From NCBI GenBank assembly GCA_025093985.1, contig JACAAK010000011.1:434001-498000 (forward strand): a DNA stretch of 64,000 nt, in the 5' to 3' direction. The notes under the pieces were generated by a model that was not told the DNA's origin, ran no database searches, and saw only the letters and a list, made by a program, of their open reading frames with translations. This DNA comes from Calvatia gigantea (lineage: Eukaryota > Basidiomycota > Agaricomycetes > Agaricales > Lycoperdaceae). A program made the position numbers and the translations under genes. Below, one piece after another: positions 11,001 through 21,856 of the stretch; within the stretch, counting starts at the first letter, position 1, and each line of letters begins with the position of its first letter.

Positions 11001-13353
11001 TTAAGAACTGTGCTCTGCAGCTGCATAGATAAGTTTCTCGGCTTCCCTCGAGCGTGGCTTGATAGAGCATTTGAAAGGTGCGGGGAGACTGAGTAGGTTT
11101 CGTTAGCGAAATTTTCAAACTGAAGTGAAGAGGAACGACATACGCGACGATGGATGTAGATTTGAAGTCTACGACGGGCTCGATGGTGTTGCCAAATTCA
11201 TCCTTTAATTTAGAAATGTCGAATGTGGCGAGGACGGAAACCATGGTCATCCATAGAGTTGAGATTGCGATGTGTGTGCCCACACATTTCCTTTTAGTGA
11301 ACGAATCAGTCTTGAATCCGGGTAAAAATTTGTTGCAATTCACTCACCTACGCCCAAAACCAAACACAAAGTCGAACGGGTCATGTGCATCCCGGTCGAG
11401 TTTACCCTCAGGCGTGAGGAACCGTTCAGGCTTAAAGAGTTCGGGCTCGGGATAGCGCTCTTCGTCCCTGGACATGGCCCTGTTGCAACACCAAAGTACC
11501 GTTATCTCCGATGTAATTCTTATCTGGTCTTAAAACTACCCACCACGCGTTTCCAATAACAATAGAGCCCTTTGGGACATGATAGCCTAAGTAGGTATCG
11601 TTCTCAGTAACGAGGTGTGGTACGGCTATTCAGATGCGTCAGCGACTTCATAAAACAGCCGAAACGCGATTTAATTAAGATTGAGCCGCGAGGCTTACCG
11701 AGGGGGTTTGCGGGTTGCCATCTGTGTACACAATTGTAGATGATCAGCGTCGGCATTTAATAAAAGAGGTGAAAATGAAAAGATATAAAATACAAGAGAG
11801 GAAGCAAAGAAGCATGGTCTGGACGAAATAAGTAAGGACGGACATACCGCATAAGCTCCTTCATAACAGCCATGACGTACGGCAACGACTCCTCGTCACC
11901 GAACTCGGGCAATCGTTCACTATCAAGGTAGCTATCGATTTCAGCTTGAGCTTTCGCCTGAACTTCGGGATTTAAAGTCATCGCCAGGACAAAATTGACG
12001 ATCGAGGCACCAGTCGTATCAGCACCAGCTGTTCATTAACCAGATTTAGACTGGAACATAAGAGGGCAGGAAGGAGTACGGTACCAGCCAAGAAAGATAC
12101 AGCTGTATCCTGAATAACGGTCTTCTGCTCCTGGATGTCATGTTTTTCATTGATACTGTCCAGGCATGAAGATACAAATGAATGCTGTCCACCACCCTTG
12201 GCCTAAGCATCCTCATAACATTATCAGTGAAACTCAACCATCAAACTCTGACTAATTACTCACGATATTTTCCTCTGCAGCCAAAAACGGAGTAATCCTG
12301 AACCTCTTCCATAATTCCCTCCACTCCCTCGCCTGACGCTTGAATCCAGCACCCGGGAACCATTCCGGAACGTACTTGAGCCACGGCAACACGTCAACAA
12401 GGTACCTTCCTGGAACAGCGGCAGCGGCACTCGCAAGCATGGCTTGTTCTGCAAGATTAATCCAAGGGTCATTCACCGATTTCGTGTCCATTCCGTAGGC
12501 CAAGGAAATGAGTATTCCACCGATCATGCTATTAATGGGGTTATTGTCAGATGGACAGAAATTAATGATCCGAAGACAGGCGGTGGAGGAAGTGAATGAG
12601 ATAATTGGGGACAGTTGAGCTGAACATCGGACCCTGGTATGACGCAGAACTTACTGCCGGATATGTTGCATGAATCTCTCCGGAGACTTGAGGAGCTGAG
12701 GGAGGAGACGCGTACGGATGAGTTGGAGCTCCTTGGGTTGGTGAATGCGTGGATTCGAAGGTGGGAAGTGTTGAACAAAAGTACGCCTGCGTTCCTTCCA
12801 TTCTTCGCCATAGGGCATGATGACGAAAATCCATGACAGGTTCATACTGCTCAGGATGAGGTTATCTGGTAATGGAAGGGAAAGATGAGCGAAGAAAACG
12901 CACAGCTCATGAAGGAATGGGACCTGTGGTCTAGAATGCAGACAAATTAGTGAAGAATTTGCGAAAACAAGGTCCACTTACCGACACGAGTAAATGTGTC
13001 CCTTCTTCTCGAACAACTCATTGGCAACAGTATAATTATTTATGATAATAAAATCCTTCCCCAGCGCCCCCAAATGTAGGATATCCGAACCTGGATGTCA
13101 TAGACGTCACTATCTGTGTGTAAGCCAAGTCAACCGAGGACGCACCATAAGTCTTCGACCAGGAAGCATAAGTCTGAGCCATCTTGGTCATCGGCACATC
13201 GAGCAAATTCCCGATGATGGGCCGCTTCTTCGGACCTGGTGGCAACGGGAGGCTGTTTCCTCGTTTCTTAAGCCGGATCAGAAGCGCGAACAGGAAGAAC
13301 GAGACTGAGAGCTCGACGAAGCCGATTTGCAGCGACATGTCCGTGCAGGACAA
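11001..13353 (-). CDS. Cytochrome P450 monooxygenase, 12 exons, intact
   Basis: Membrane-anchored heme monooxygenase of the type often annotated O-methylsterigmatocystin oxidoreductase-like in basidiomycetes; substrate unknown. Exons in order: 13353-13146, 13090-12982, 12930-12904, 12846-12655, 12528-12264, 12202-12085, 12028-11848, 11721-11699, 11625-11544, 11479-11348, 11290-11144, 11088-11001. All junctions are GT-AG and the sum is 1572 nt, giving 523 residues with no stop. Domains: N-terminal membrane helix about residues 10-30; hinge LPLPPGPKKRPIIGN; C-helix MPYGEEWKERRR; I-helix AGADTTG (about 307-313); K-helix ExxR as ELMR (364-367); FKPERF; heme loop FGFGRRKCVG, with ligand Cys about 448. 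Exons 3 (27 nt) and 8 (23 nt) are microexons that gene finders may miss. It is convergent with ATP-citrate lyase. Confidence 0.93.
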
Positions 13354-13489
13354 ATTATACGATGTGCAACCGAGGACTGTAGTGGCTGGGATCAGGAGTC
13401 CGTGTTCAAGCGATGTCCGAGCGTTCCCAGTAGGGCCTGGAAGTTTCGAGTTCTGTGAGAGTCCGTGGGTTGGAGGGGAGGCTGCTGGG

Positions 13490-13497
13490 TATATATA
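13490..13497 (-). promoter_or_regulatory. Probable TATA box of the P450
   Basis: TATATATA lies about 137 bases upstream of the P450 start codon, in the correct orientation (palindromic). Assignment is by position only. Confidence 0.45.
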
Positions 13498-16400
13498 GAC
13501 GAACCACGGAGGACTTGAGTCAACTTAAGGGGTTCTGCTCGACTCACCTGCTGCTCAAGTCGGTTCGGCACCAAGCTTTTAGCTTAGAACTCCGTTGCCC
13601 TGGGACCATTGAAAATTTGGAGCGATCCCGATCCATCCTCCAACCAAATCTAGTTGAGATCGTAACGTAATGAATTGAACACAACCGCCATTCCCAGAGG
13701 AGGGTACTTCCCCGACTCTGCGTAAGCAAGAGGTGGGTTCTGTTGTGTTAATTTGGTCATCTTCTCTGTCTGAGGATGTGTGAGAAACAGAAAGTTTTTC
13801 CATATCTGTCCATGGAAAATAGTCTAGACTCTGTTTCTAGGTGGGTCTGAAATGCAATCTCTCAATTGGTGCAAACAGTATACATCATAGCCACTGAAGC
13901 TACCAACCTGACGGATCTGTGGCTGCACTACGCTAGGTCGCCATGTCTTGCATTGGGAAAGGATTAATTCAAGCATGGCTTGCGACGTGACCGCAGGCAT
14001 AGGAAACTAGATGCGTTGGTTTGATGTGAAGCAACCCATTGTTAACCTCGACAACGTAGTAAAACTAGATAACAATAGCCTGTGATTAGGTTGTAAAATT
14101 TGATTTTATGAAACGGGGACCGGCGTGACAAGCGCCGCTACGATATGGATATGTGGCGATGCGTTAGGTTACACCACCGCCACAACAATTGAAACACGAT
14201 GAAAGGGCTGGAGCGTGAGCTTGGTTGACAGTTGGAAGGGAACAAGCAGAAGGATAAGTGTTATAATATTAAATCTCATTAAAGAATATCCTTGTCCTAT
14301 TTATGGGTAGAAGATTGAGAGACTCAAGTTTAGGACTTGGCGAATGAATCCGACGAGGGGATGCGCAATGCAAAAACTGGCGATGATCGTTGCTCGGCGG
14401 AGCGACGGGATCCCAGGGGTCCACCTTGACCTCGACAGCAAAGGTTCTGCATATTACACGAGATGCATTGTTGTCCCAGAAATCCAGATTCCCACCTACC
14501 CCCGGAATCATGCGGTCACGAACCAGTACGACTGGGGCTTCATTATTCTTACGTTTCCATGCGTAGGATGTTGTTCCGCTGGTTCGTACCCGTATGTGCA
14601 CCAAGAAGGCGGGCATGGTAGAAAATGCGCTTTGCCCAAGTAGTGAATTGATGAAGGAACGCCCATCGAGGAACTCATAATAGGATTTTGACCCTTGGAA
14701 GAATGAACTCTGCCTTTCTCTGCCTAGCCGTAAATCCTTCCATCCGACAATCGCAATGAGGCGGGAGCGGACGCACCGAGTGTGAGGTGACCAATATAAT
14801 GTTACGGCTTTCATTTTGATGCAATCCAGATCAGGGAATACGCGCTTTGAGATTTCCTTTCTTTTCCTCAACTCCAATTGTTCTGGATGTCGAGTCACGA
14901 ACGACCACACCCTCGATTTCTCGGCAGCCCCGAGCCAAACTGGGTTACTATGTCGGATACGTTGCGCCCTCAGAAAAGGAAGCAGAATGACTGATTGTTC
15001 AAGAGATCAGGAATGGAGGCGAACGTGACTTCGTAACTTGAATTGAAACGGAGAAGACCGCGAACCCTACTGTATAAGCACGTACTCATTATAAGGCTCG
15101 GCTAACATATATAAAGTTGGCGAATACGGCAACAGGGAATCGGGATTGATAGCTGAGGAATACTTTTGAGTAGAGTGCAAACATGAACACTGAGCGACCA
15201 GTGGTCAGAGCGTTAAGGATCCATCAAGGTTCCTCTTGCGGTGGTAACCCCAAGCGTTCTGTGTCATGAGTGTGTCAAATCTGGAAGGGACCCACTCATG
15301 TGCTCATTGGACAACGACCAAGTTCCATATTCATAAGAAACCTTACATAGGCATGTTGTTGAGAGTAAGTATTGTGTGGTGCTCGTGACATTATTTGTCG
15401 TGTGCCTGTTGTGGCACCAGCTGGGAGCCGATCCTGACGCACCAGGCTTGGAGGTTAATGCCTTTAACAGTAGCAGCTGACTTCGCACTGATGGAGAGGA
15501 ATGTAGTTATGCGGAGATCTTCCGACTGCAGAGTTCCGCTAATACTCACCCATTTCGTTGGGCAAATTAAGAGTTGGTACGACCTGGAACAGTGTACCTA
15601 ACGTCAGCAAACCAACAGTGTCTTCATTCTCGAGGCGTGGTGGCGTGCTACCCGAGGGATCGTGCAAAAGGTACAGTAAAAGTGGAGCGCGTTATCAATC
15701 CGATGTGGTGGCAGATTGAATAAGTGCCTGTCATTATATGACATCATTATGTAGGGCCAACGATCGAACAGCCGGTAAACCCATGAAGCAAAAACACATT
15801 GGCAGCTTGGTCCAGACATAGCCGGAGGTCTGACAAGCAATGCCAAGCTGCCGAAGAATCGCTGGGAGAACCGCCCAACGCCTGACGAAGGACGTATCTA
15901 GTAAATACCCAGTTTTGCCCAAGTCCATGTCGCAGTATTTAGGTGTGTTCGTTGCAGCGCCCAGTGATTTGGGTGCTAAAGCCATAAAATATGAACAGAG
16001 ATAATCGTCGGTCCTAGAGCAATGCACCCCACCCTCGACGACTTTCAGGTGTGTTTTGTTGGGCTGATTTCAGCGAGAACAATAACACACTCCCTGCGTC
16101 ACTTACGGCCGAAACGCCAGACGCAGTGGCGCCAAGGTCTCGTGTCGGAAACTGGTGTTCCTAGTTCGAAGGTGACATGACGTTTGCATTGTGTCGTGCT
16201 CATATGTGGTAAGAGGAAGAACGGAAAGACAGAAGACGAAAGAGCTTGGGCCGATTGGTTTGCATCAGCTGTAAGGTCGCTCTACCACTGTCGCGGTTGG
16301 TTTTACGGAAGTTAATGCAACAGATTGAAAGGCAGAGTACAAGGGTTTAAATAGTTACAGGAGACATATGATGGAATGTCCATGAAGTTCTCCCTGCACT

Positions 16401-17825
16401 TGTCAGCTGATATACAGGCAATACGGAGTTGGGTGACCGATATTTGGGGGCGTTGAAGATGTTCCGACGGTACTTATATTACCAACCCTCTTTTCCAACA
16501 CAAGTCCACGTCCCTGCTTCGTCTGCGCCATGGCGCTGAAATCACCTCCATGTGCCACATGCCCATCTGATTCCTCATGATTACGGGAATCTGTAGAATT
16601 CAATTACTTATTTCTTAGTAGCCTTGAACACACTATGCTGTAAGTAGCGCATCGCAGCAAGGCTTCCTTGGCATACCCCGATCCGCTGGCGTTTGGGTTC
16701 GACGCTCTCCTTTGGTCTTCTCCTTATCTTTTTGGGATAGCGTTCTACCCAATGAATAGAAACGTCGGTGCCTGCTGCGGAACGACCGCAGATATGGTGG
16801 CTTTAACTTGAAAGGGCTCCCAGCTTGCCTGCCCACCCCTACTGCGCATTGCGCCACTTGATCATACCCATTGCAGAGAGAACGGCCTTTAAAAGCAACA
16901 TTGGCACTGATCAGACCAGCGAGGGAAGTTAGGGAGGGCGTTCCTTCGTACCGGGATAGCGACAAGATGAAAAGAGGGTGCAAGTCCCGAACGGGACTCG
17001 AGCGAGTAGAATGCTGGATAAGCAGTTACGGGCGACGCTTTCCTCAGAGACCACGAAAGGGACAACGAGGGGATCGTAAAGATGGAATGTAGTTGTTTCC
17101 GTTGATGATGAAGGGCCACAAGATGTCCTGTTCACTGCAAGGCGTGTGTCGGCCGACAGGGTGAAAACCCAACAATTTCATGGGAGAAGGCTTCCAGAGA
17201 GGACGAGGGATAAATGACCAGCCACCATTCATTTGCCACCCGCCCTCTACCCAACGCAATCCACTACACGATTCGGTCATACCTGTCAACTTGTACCACC
17301 TTTACTCGTCCTTTAAGTACTCCAATCTCCCTTCGCGTGATTAGATCATCTCGTAGTGTCGCATTTTACCATCAGAACTCACACCAAACACTCCTACTAG
17401 ACCCCTCCATATCTACACAGTACATTATACCATGTGGACCCAGCAGGGGGGGGGGGGCATAGATGCTTGGCCAGTTCTAGCGCCAATACCCACCCACGGC
17501 GCCCTAGCGGCAGGTTTGTTGATTGGGATGACGTGAATTATTTTGAACAAAGAGAAGATTGAGAGAAAATCTAGCGGATGGTGGTTCATCTGCTGCAGGT
17601 AGTGAATATTGACTCTTGACAATCCTAACTAGAGGTATCGTGACCACGATGCGCCACTTGAAAACTCAGAGCGTATAAAAATAAGCACTGCGGATTTCCT
17701 TCCGTATTTAAGAGCATCCAGATCACGTTGCCCACGGAAGACTAAGATTAGGACGCGATCGGCTCGGTGGAAGCATGGGCATTTAATCTTCATCAATTGA
17801 ATGTCCGTGGAAGACGTAAGAGAAG
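13498..17825. other. 4.3-kb stretch with no gene recognised
   Basis: The longest minus-strand ORF (14910-14269, 213 codons) has no known motif. A possible minus-strand gene could start at an ATG near 16182 with a donor near 16106 and continue through about 15735, but its product (it includes DDYLCSYFMALAPKS) is not one I recognise. A G12 run lies at 17446-17457. Composition is host-like, without LTRs, so this may hold a rapidly evolving or decayed gene. Confidence 0.3.
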
Positions 17826-17897
17826 AGCAGCATGGCGCAGTGGTAGCGCGCGGGGCCCATAACCCCGAGGTCACTCGATCGAAACGAGTTGCTGCTA
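17826..17897 (+). tRNA. Initiator tRNA-Met (CAT)
   Basis: Acceptor stem AGCAGCA/TGCTGCT with the A1-U72 pair typical of initiators. Anticodon stem CGGGG/CCCCG closes loop CCCATAA, giving anticodon CAT. The T arm CTCG-ATCGAAA-CGAG has A54 and A60, the eukaryotic initiator signature. Position 33 is C, as in animal and plant initiators, whereas yeast has U. T7 at 17914-17920 terminates Pol III. The anticodon region matches the primer site of the retroelement at 23715. Confidence 0.95.
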
Positions 17898-18173
17898 ATT
17901 CGTCGGACCGTCCTTTTTTTGTTAGCGACCTTGGTGATATGATGGGAGAGATAGAGGCTGTGAGAGAGGGGCCGTGGAAGAAAAGAACAAGAGTGGTGAG
18001 AGTGTAAGTACGGGAAAAACGATTAGCGGGTGGGTCACGTGGAGTGGACTGTGAGATGTGTTTGTTGGGTGGCCGGAGCGATTGATTTTGTTAACGATTT
18101 GCACTCTATGTTACCATAAGTATTTATTTCGTCATCAATCATCTGTTCCCATCCCTCTCCTTCCACAACGACA
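17898..18173 (+). promoter_or_regulatory. Pol III terminator and upstream region of the UBL3-like gene
   Basis: T7 at 17914-17920 ends the tRNA unit. The 60 bases before 18174 are CT-rich (CCCATCCCTCTCCTTCC), as expected for a fungal leader. No clear TATA box. Confidence 0.4.
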
Positions 18174-19256
18174 ATGTCTCTCCCTCCACAACCTTTCTCG
18201 CCGTCTACACCCCCTCCATCAACAACAGATACAGCCTCGCAACCGACAGCAACAACGTCAGCGACACAAACAAACACGTCTGAAGGTCTTCCCCATGGCG
18301 ACAACACTGTCCAACTGGAACCACCATTGCGGCCATACGCCTCTGAAGCAACATCATCGCCCTCTGCTCGGACATCGTTTACGCGAGTGGACATCTCGGG
18401 CGAAGAAGCAGAAGCAGGTCCCTCTGCCATGTCACAAGACCACCCGAACCCATCCTGCGCTTCTCCGCTAGCCGGGAGCTCTGTACACTCAGCAGAGTCA
18501 CAAGGGCAGCCACCGGAAGTTCAGCAAGAACCTTTTATCACTGAGACTGAGAGCACCGTTCCCATGGCCTCAACAAGTGCCCCCACCGGAGTGGATGGTC
18601 CATCATCGTCATCATCGTCATCGCAAAAGCTTTCAGAGCAACCTCAAGTCCCACAGACGCCGCAGGCTTTTTTGACTTTTTTGCTTGTTTCTGGGAAGCG
18701 GAGGACGATGGCGTTTGAGCCTGAGACCACTGTGGGGCGTGTCAAAGAGCTCATTTGGAATGCGTGGCCCAGTGGTCTGTCTCCCTCTTTCATTTTTTTC
18801 CTTACGGACAGGAATGTCTTATGTTTTCAAATGTGCCAGAATGGCAAGGCGAACGCCCACCTGCCCCTTCATACCTGCGGGTGCTTTACCTTGGGAAAAT
18901 GCTGCAGGATGACGATACCTTGAACAGTGCGTCCTCTCATCCTTACTCCAGCCCCCAGCTCAGGGATCGGACTGACATATCTCTCTCTTCCGCCCTTAGA
19001 ACTGAAGATCCCGTCATCATTGCCTAGTTCTCCACAGCCTACCATTGTCCATCTGTCCATACGACCGTACAATCCATCAGGCGAAGATGGAACAATCAAA
19101 AAGAAACGAAAAGGCAATGATGGTGAGTTATTTTTCTCGACATCTTTCTCGAATTTCCGTTGGGCTATAGTTATGACACCTATTTTTTTCTTAGCTCTCG
19201 ACGTATCAAATAATGCGGCGAATGGAGCCGGATGTTGTGGATGCATCATTTGCTGA
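18174..19256 (+). CDS. UBL3: Membrane-anchored ubiquitin-fold protein (UBL3/MUB type) with C-terminal CIIC
   Basis: Exons 18174-18774, 18840-18926, 19000-19122 and 19195-19256, all with GT-AG introns, total 873 nt (290 residues). Residues 1 to about 163 are Ser/Pro/Thr/Gln-rich and probably disordered. Residues about 165-260 form the ubiquitin-like fold: FLTFLLVSGKRRTMAFEP, TTVGRVKELIWNAWPSEW, SYLRVLYLGKMLQDDDTLN, and a last strand TIVHLSIRP. The tail KKKRKGND then GAGCCGCIIC is basic and ends in a CaaX-like box with extra upstream Cys. This fits prenylation plus palmitoylation and location at the plasma membrane or in vesicles, as known for UBL3/MUB proteins. There is no GG end, so it is not conjugated like ubiquitin. 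The long N-terminal extension exceeds animal UBL3 (about 117 residues). Promoter spacing to the initiator tRNA is short. Confidence 0.9.
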
Positions 19257-20559
19257 GCTGGCCTGCGCCGTGCGGGTTCCAGAACACCTTGGTGTTCGCA
19301 TTCATACGTGCACATTTTTCGTCCATTTCGATGATAAATTGGTGTTGACAGTAGGGCCAGGTTCTCATTCGCATACACAACATACATATTCTAACCCTTT
19401 CTGGTTTTCTGAACGCACGTTAATGTTCCATGTCTCATACACATTATTACTCACTGCCGTCGTTCCTTGGACCGTCCCTCACTTTCTTCGTTTATTCGCC
19501 TCAAGCACCCTTCTAACCTCACACGGCGCTTCGCTTGACTTGACCCCTTCAACCCGGCGTCTTACATATCCCATATCCATACTTATACAGCTCCACCCCT
19601 GCTTCTTCACTTTCTCCTTTCCTGGGTCTCCCAGCGCCACAGAACTTAGGTTCAGCCTCCCCCCACTCTTCTCAGGCTTTTCCTTGATAGGGAAAGCGGT
19701 TTCTTTACTCCACCAATGGCAGCTTTGCGCATTTGAAGGTCCGCGATACCCCCCACCGGACCCCCCGCTCTCCTCCCTCCAAACACCACTCGTTACAAGT
19801 TTATTATACAACACTAGTCATCAATCTTACATATATGAAATACCCGGACGTAGTAGTGTACCTATTGAGCAAATCAACCTACTTTTTTCTCGTCATTTGG
19901 TGGCCCCCCTCACCGCCCTCCCCTTTTTTATACGAAATTGTTCGAGAAATTCCGACCCTGGAGGGTTAATTACATTGGTTCTCGACCCTTCCTTATCTTA
20001 TGATACTTCCTGGAAATTAAACGCCAGGGAGAAGTTATCTCCGTCTATTACGCAGCTCCTCTTGACAGCAAGCACACACACACACACACGTACCTACTCT
20101 TAATTCGTAACGCGGGATTCTTCTGCGGGCTTCTTCGTTGTTCTAATATATTCAGGTCACACGAGGCCTCTTGTCTTTAGGTTTGTTTAATTGAATTCGT
20201 GACGGTATTTCTCTTGTGCTTGCGGGGTTCGTCGGACCCTGTGGTCCTCCCACTTCGTAAGAACTTGGACGAAGCCCACTCAGTGGGTGGGGTTCTTGGG
20301 TGCCACCATATGATGTGGTGATCGGATGTTGGGTGTTCGGTCCGTGATGACTGCGGGACGTTAGGGTCGTTGATTATGAACACCTGGGGGTTTTTTTCAA
20401 CAGAAAGTTCAGGGATTGTTGTTTGTGGGAGGGAAGGGGGAAAGCATATAGTATGATGTTTTTTCTGTGTTTTGGCTGGGGATGCACAGGAGTTCTTTTG
20501 AATATTTGTGGGCACAAAAATTTGTTCCATGTTATTCAGTCCCAAGATCATAACTGTGA
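19257..20559. other. 3' flank of the UBL3-like gene and edge of the transposon cluster
   Basis: The first few hundred bases are probably 3' UTR. A (CA)n microsatellite lies at 20073-20089. A long plus-strand ORF (19213-20103) overlaps the end of the gene out of frame and has no motif, so I treat it as chance. AT content rises sharply at about 20560. Confidence 0.4.
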
Positions 20560-21856
20560 TTCACATGACCTGTATATCATTTGGTAGAGCTTGTAACTAT
20601 TTCCTGCTGTTACAACCCTCCTCTTTTGCTTGTGTGGAGTTGGGTATGCTTCACAGATTTAGAGACATCAAACAGTTGTTTTGTGTGACAATTAACAGGA
20701 ACAAGAAATTGGGTTCTATTTGGCTCTGGGTGCTATTGGTACAATTCTTCATTACAAGAGAGAACCAAAAATGGAGGGAGATCTTACCTGCATTTCCTTT
20801 CCCATGACATGCACATTGTTTGACAGAAAACATATTTGTTTTTTGCCAACACATCCCTTCTCTTGCTTTGCAGAGTTAGAAATAGTTAATGTTAACTATT
20901 GAAACATTATTTAAATATTACTTCAGTAATATTTAAATAATATTCTCTTTGGATATCAGTTTCTGAATCTGAATTGCAACTGCTACTTGAATTGCTTCCT
21001 CAAAATGAAATTCTCAGGTGCTCAAATTGACTTATAACTGCAATGACCACAGCAAGCCTGCTGAGATTGAAAAAAGCTGCAATTCCTATCATTATTGAAC
21101 AGTTTTATACTGAGCACAGCAGCATCATTCAGCTTCAGTCAGATTACAATTGAATTGATTTTTGCATCAACAATCTTCATTACTATAATTATTTCCTGAT
21201 TATGTTTCACACATTATCTGTCGCCACTCATTTTGAAAAAAATTTTGGTATATGTGTTACTGAATACTTACAATCTCTACTATTTAAACTTTTACCCTGT
21301 TCAATTTTTGGCAGTATTTTTGAGCATGTTCTGTGGCTGTCACATCCAATTGATGAGATAATTCATTATTTGCAAGACCTTGGTAAACTGGCCTTTATAG
21401 AACTCATCCAAAAAATTCCATCTTGGAGGCAGGTTCCTTCCAGGGCTAGATTATTGTTGAAACTTATTTCTTTTGTTGTTAAACATATGCATTGTAGAGT
21501 AGCTGGTCTGTGCAACATGTCTTCTGATATGTTGTGCTGCATGCTCCTTTTCTCAATACCATCTTTAATTACTCTACATAAAGAACTCATGTTTTTCTAC
21601 CTGCTGACATTGCTGCTTGAATATGAGTATGGCAAATCTTTAGTTGATCTTCTCATATGCAATCACAGTAAGTTACAAGTAATAAATGGTAAATAAGAAA
21701 AGTTTAATCATTTATGAAGAGTACAGCATTAGATCTACCATATTACTCATATTCAGAAAGCTGCAACTCGCAGGCAAATTGATGAGTATGAATGGCCTTA
21801 AACCTAAAGAAGAGAGGAGAAATATGTACAAGTTGCCCCAAACTAGATGAATATTC
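20560..21856. other. AT-rich, possibly transposon-derived flank into which the 11.6-kb element inserted
   Basis: An ORF at 21202-21696 (164 codons) is hydrophobic and AT-driven, with no recognised family. The sequence resumes after the element at 33430. Composition resembles decayed repeat DNA rather than host genes. Confidence 0.35.
20881..20941. repeat. Two adjacent perfect palindromes
   Basis: 20881-20900: arms AATAGTTAA/TTAACTATT around TG. 20906-20941: arms ATTATTTAAATATTAC/GTAATATTTAAATAAT around TTCA. Both are perfect and only five bases apart. Confidence 0.9.

Noticed and set aside
16633..17135. Overlapping ORFs on both strands near 16.6-17.1 kb as a gene
   Set aside because: No motif, no convincing start or splice structure, and similar ORF lengths on both strands.
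19213..20103. 296-codon plus-strand ORF
   Set aside because: It starts inside the last exon of the UBL3-like gene in another frame, crosses probable 3' UTR and a CA microsatellite, and has no motif. Low stop density follows from its CT-rich strand.
21202..21696. 164-codon hydrophobic ORF as a membrane gene
   Set aside because: Composition follows the AT-rich DNA (Leu, Phe, Ile, Ser); no family resemblance; lies in repeat-like sequence.
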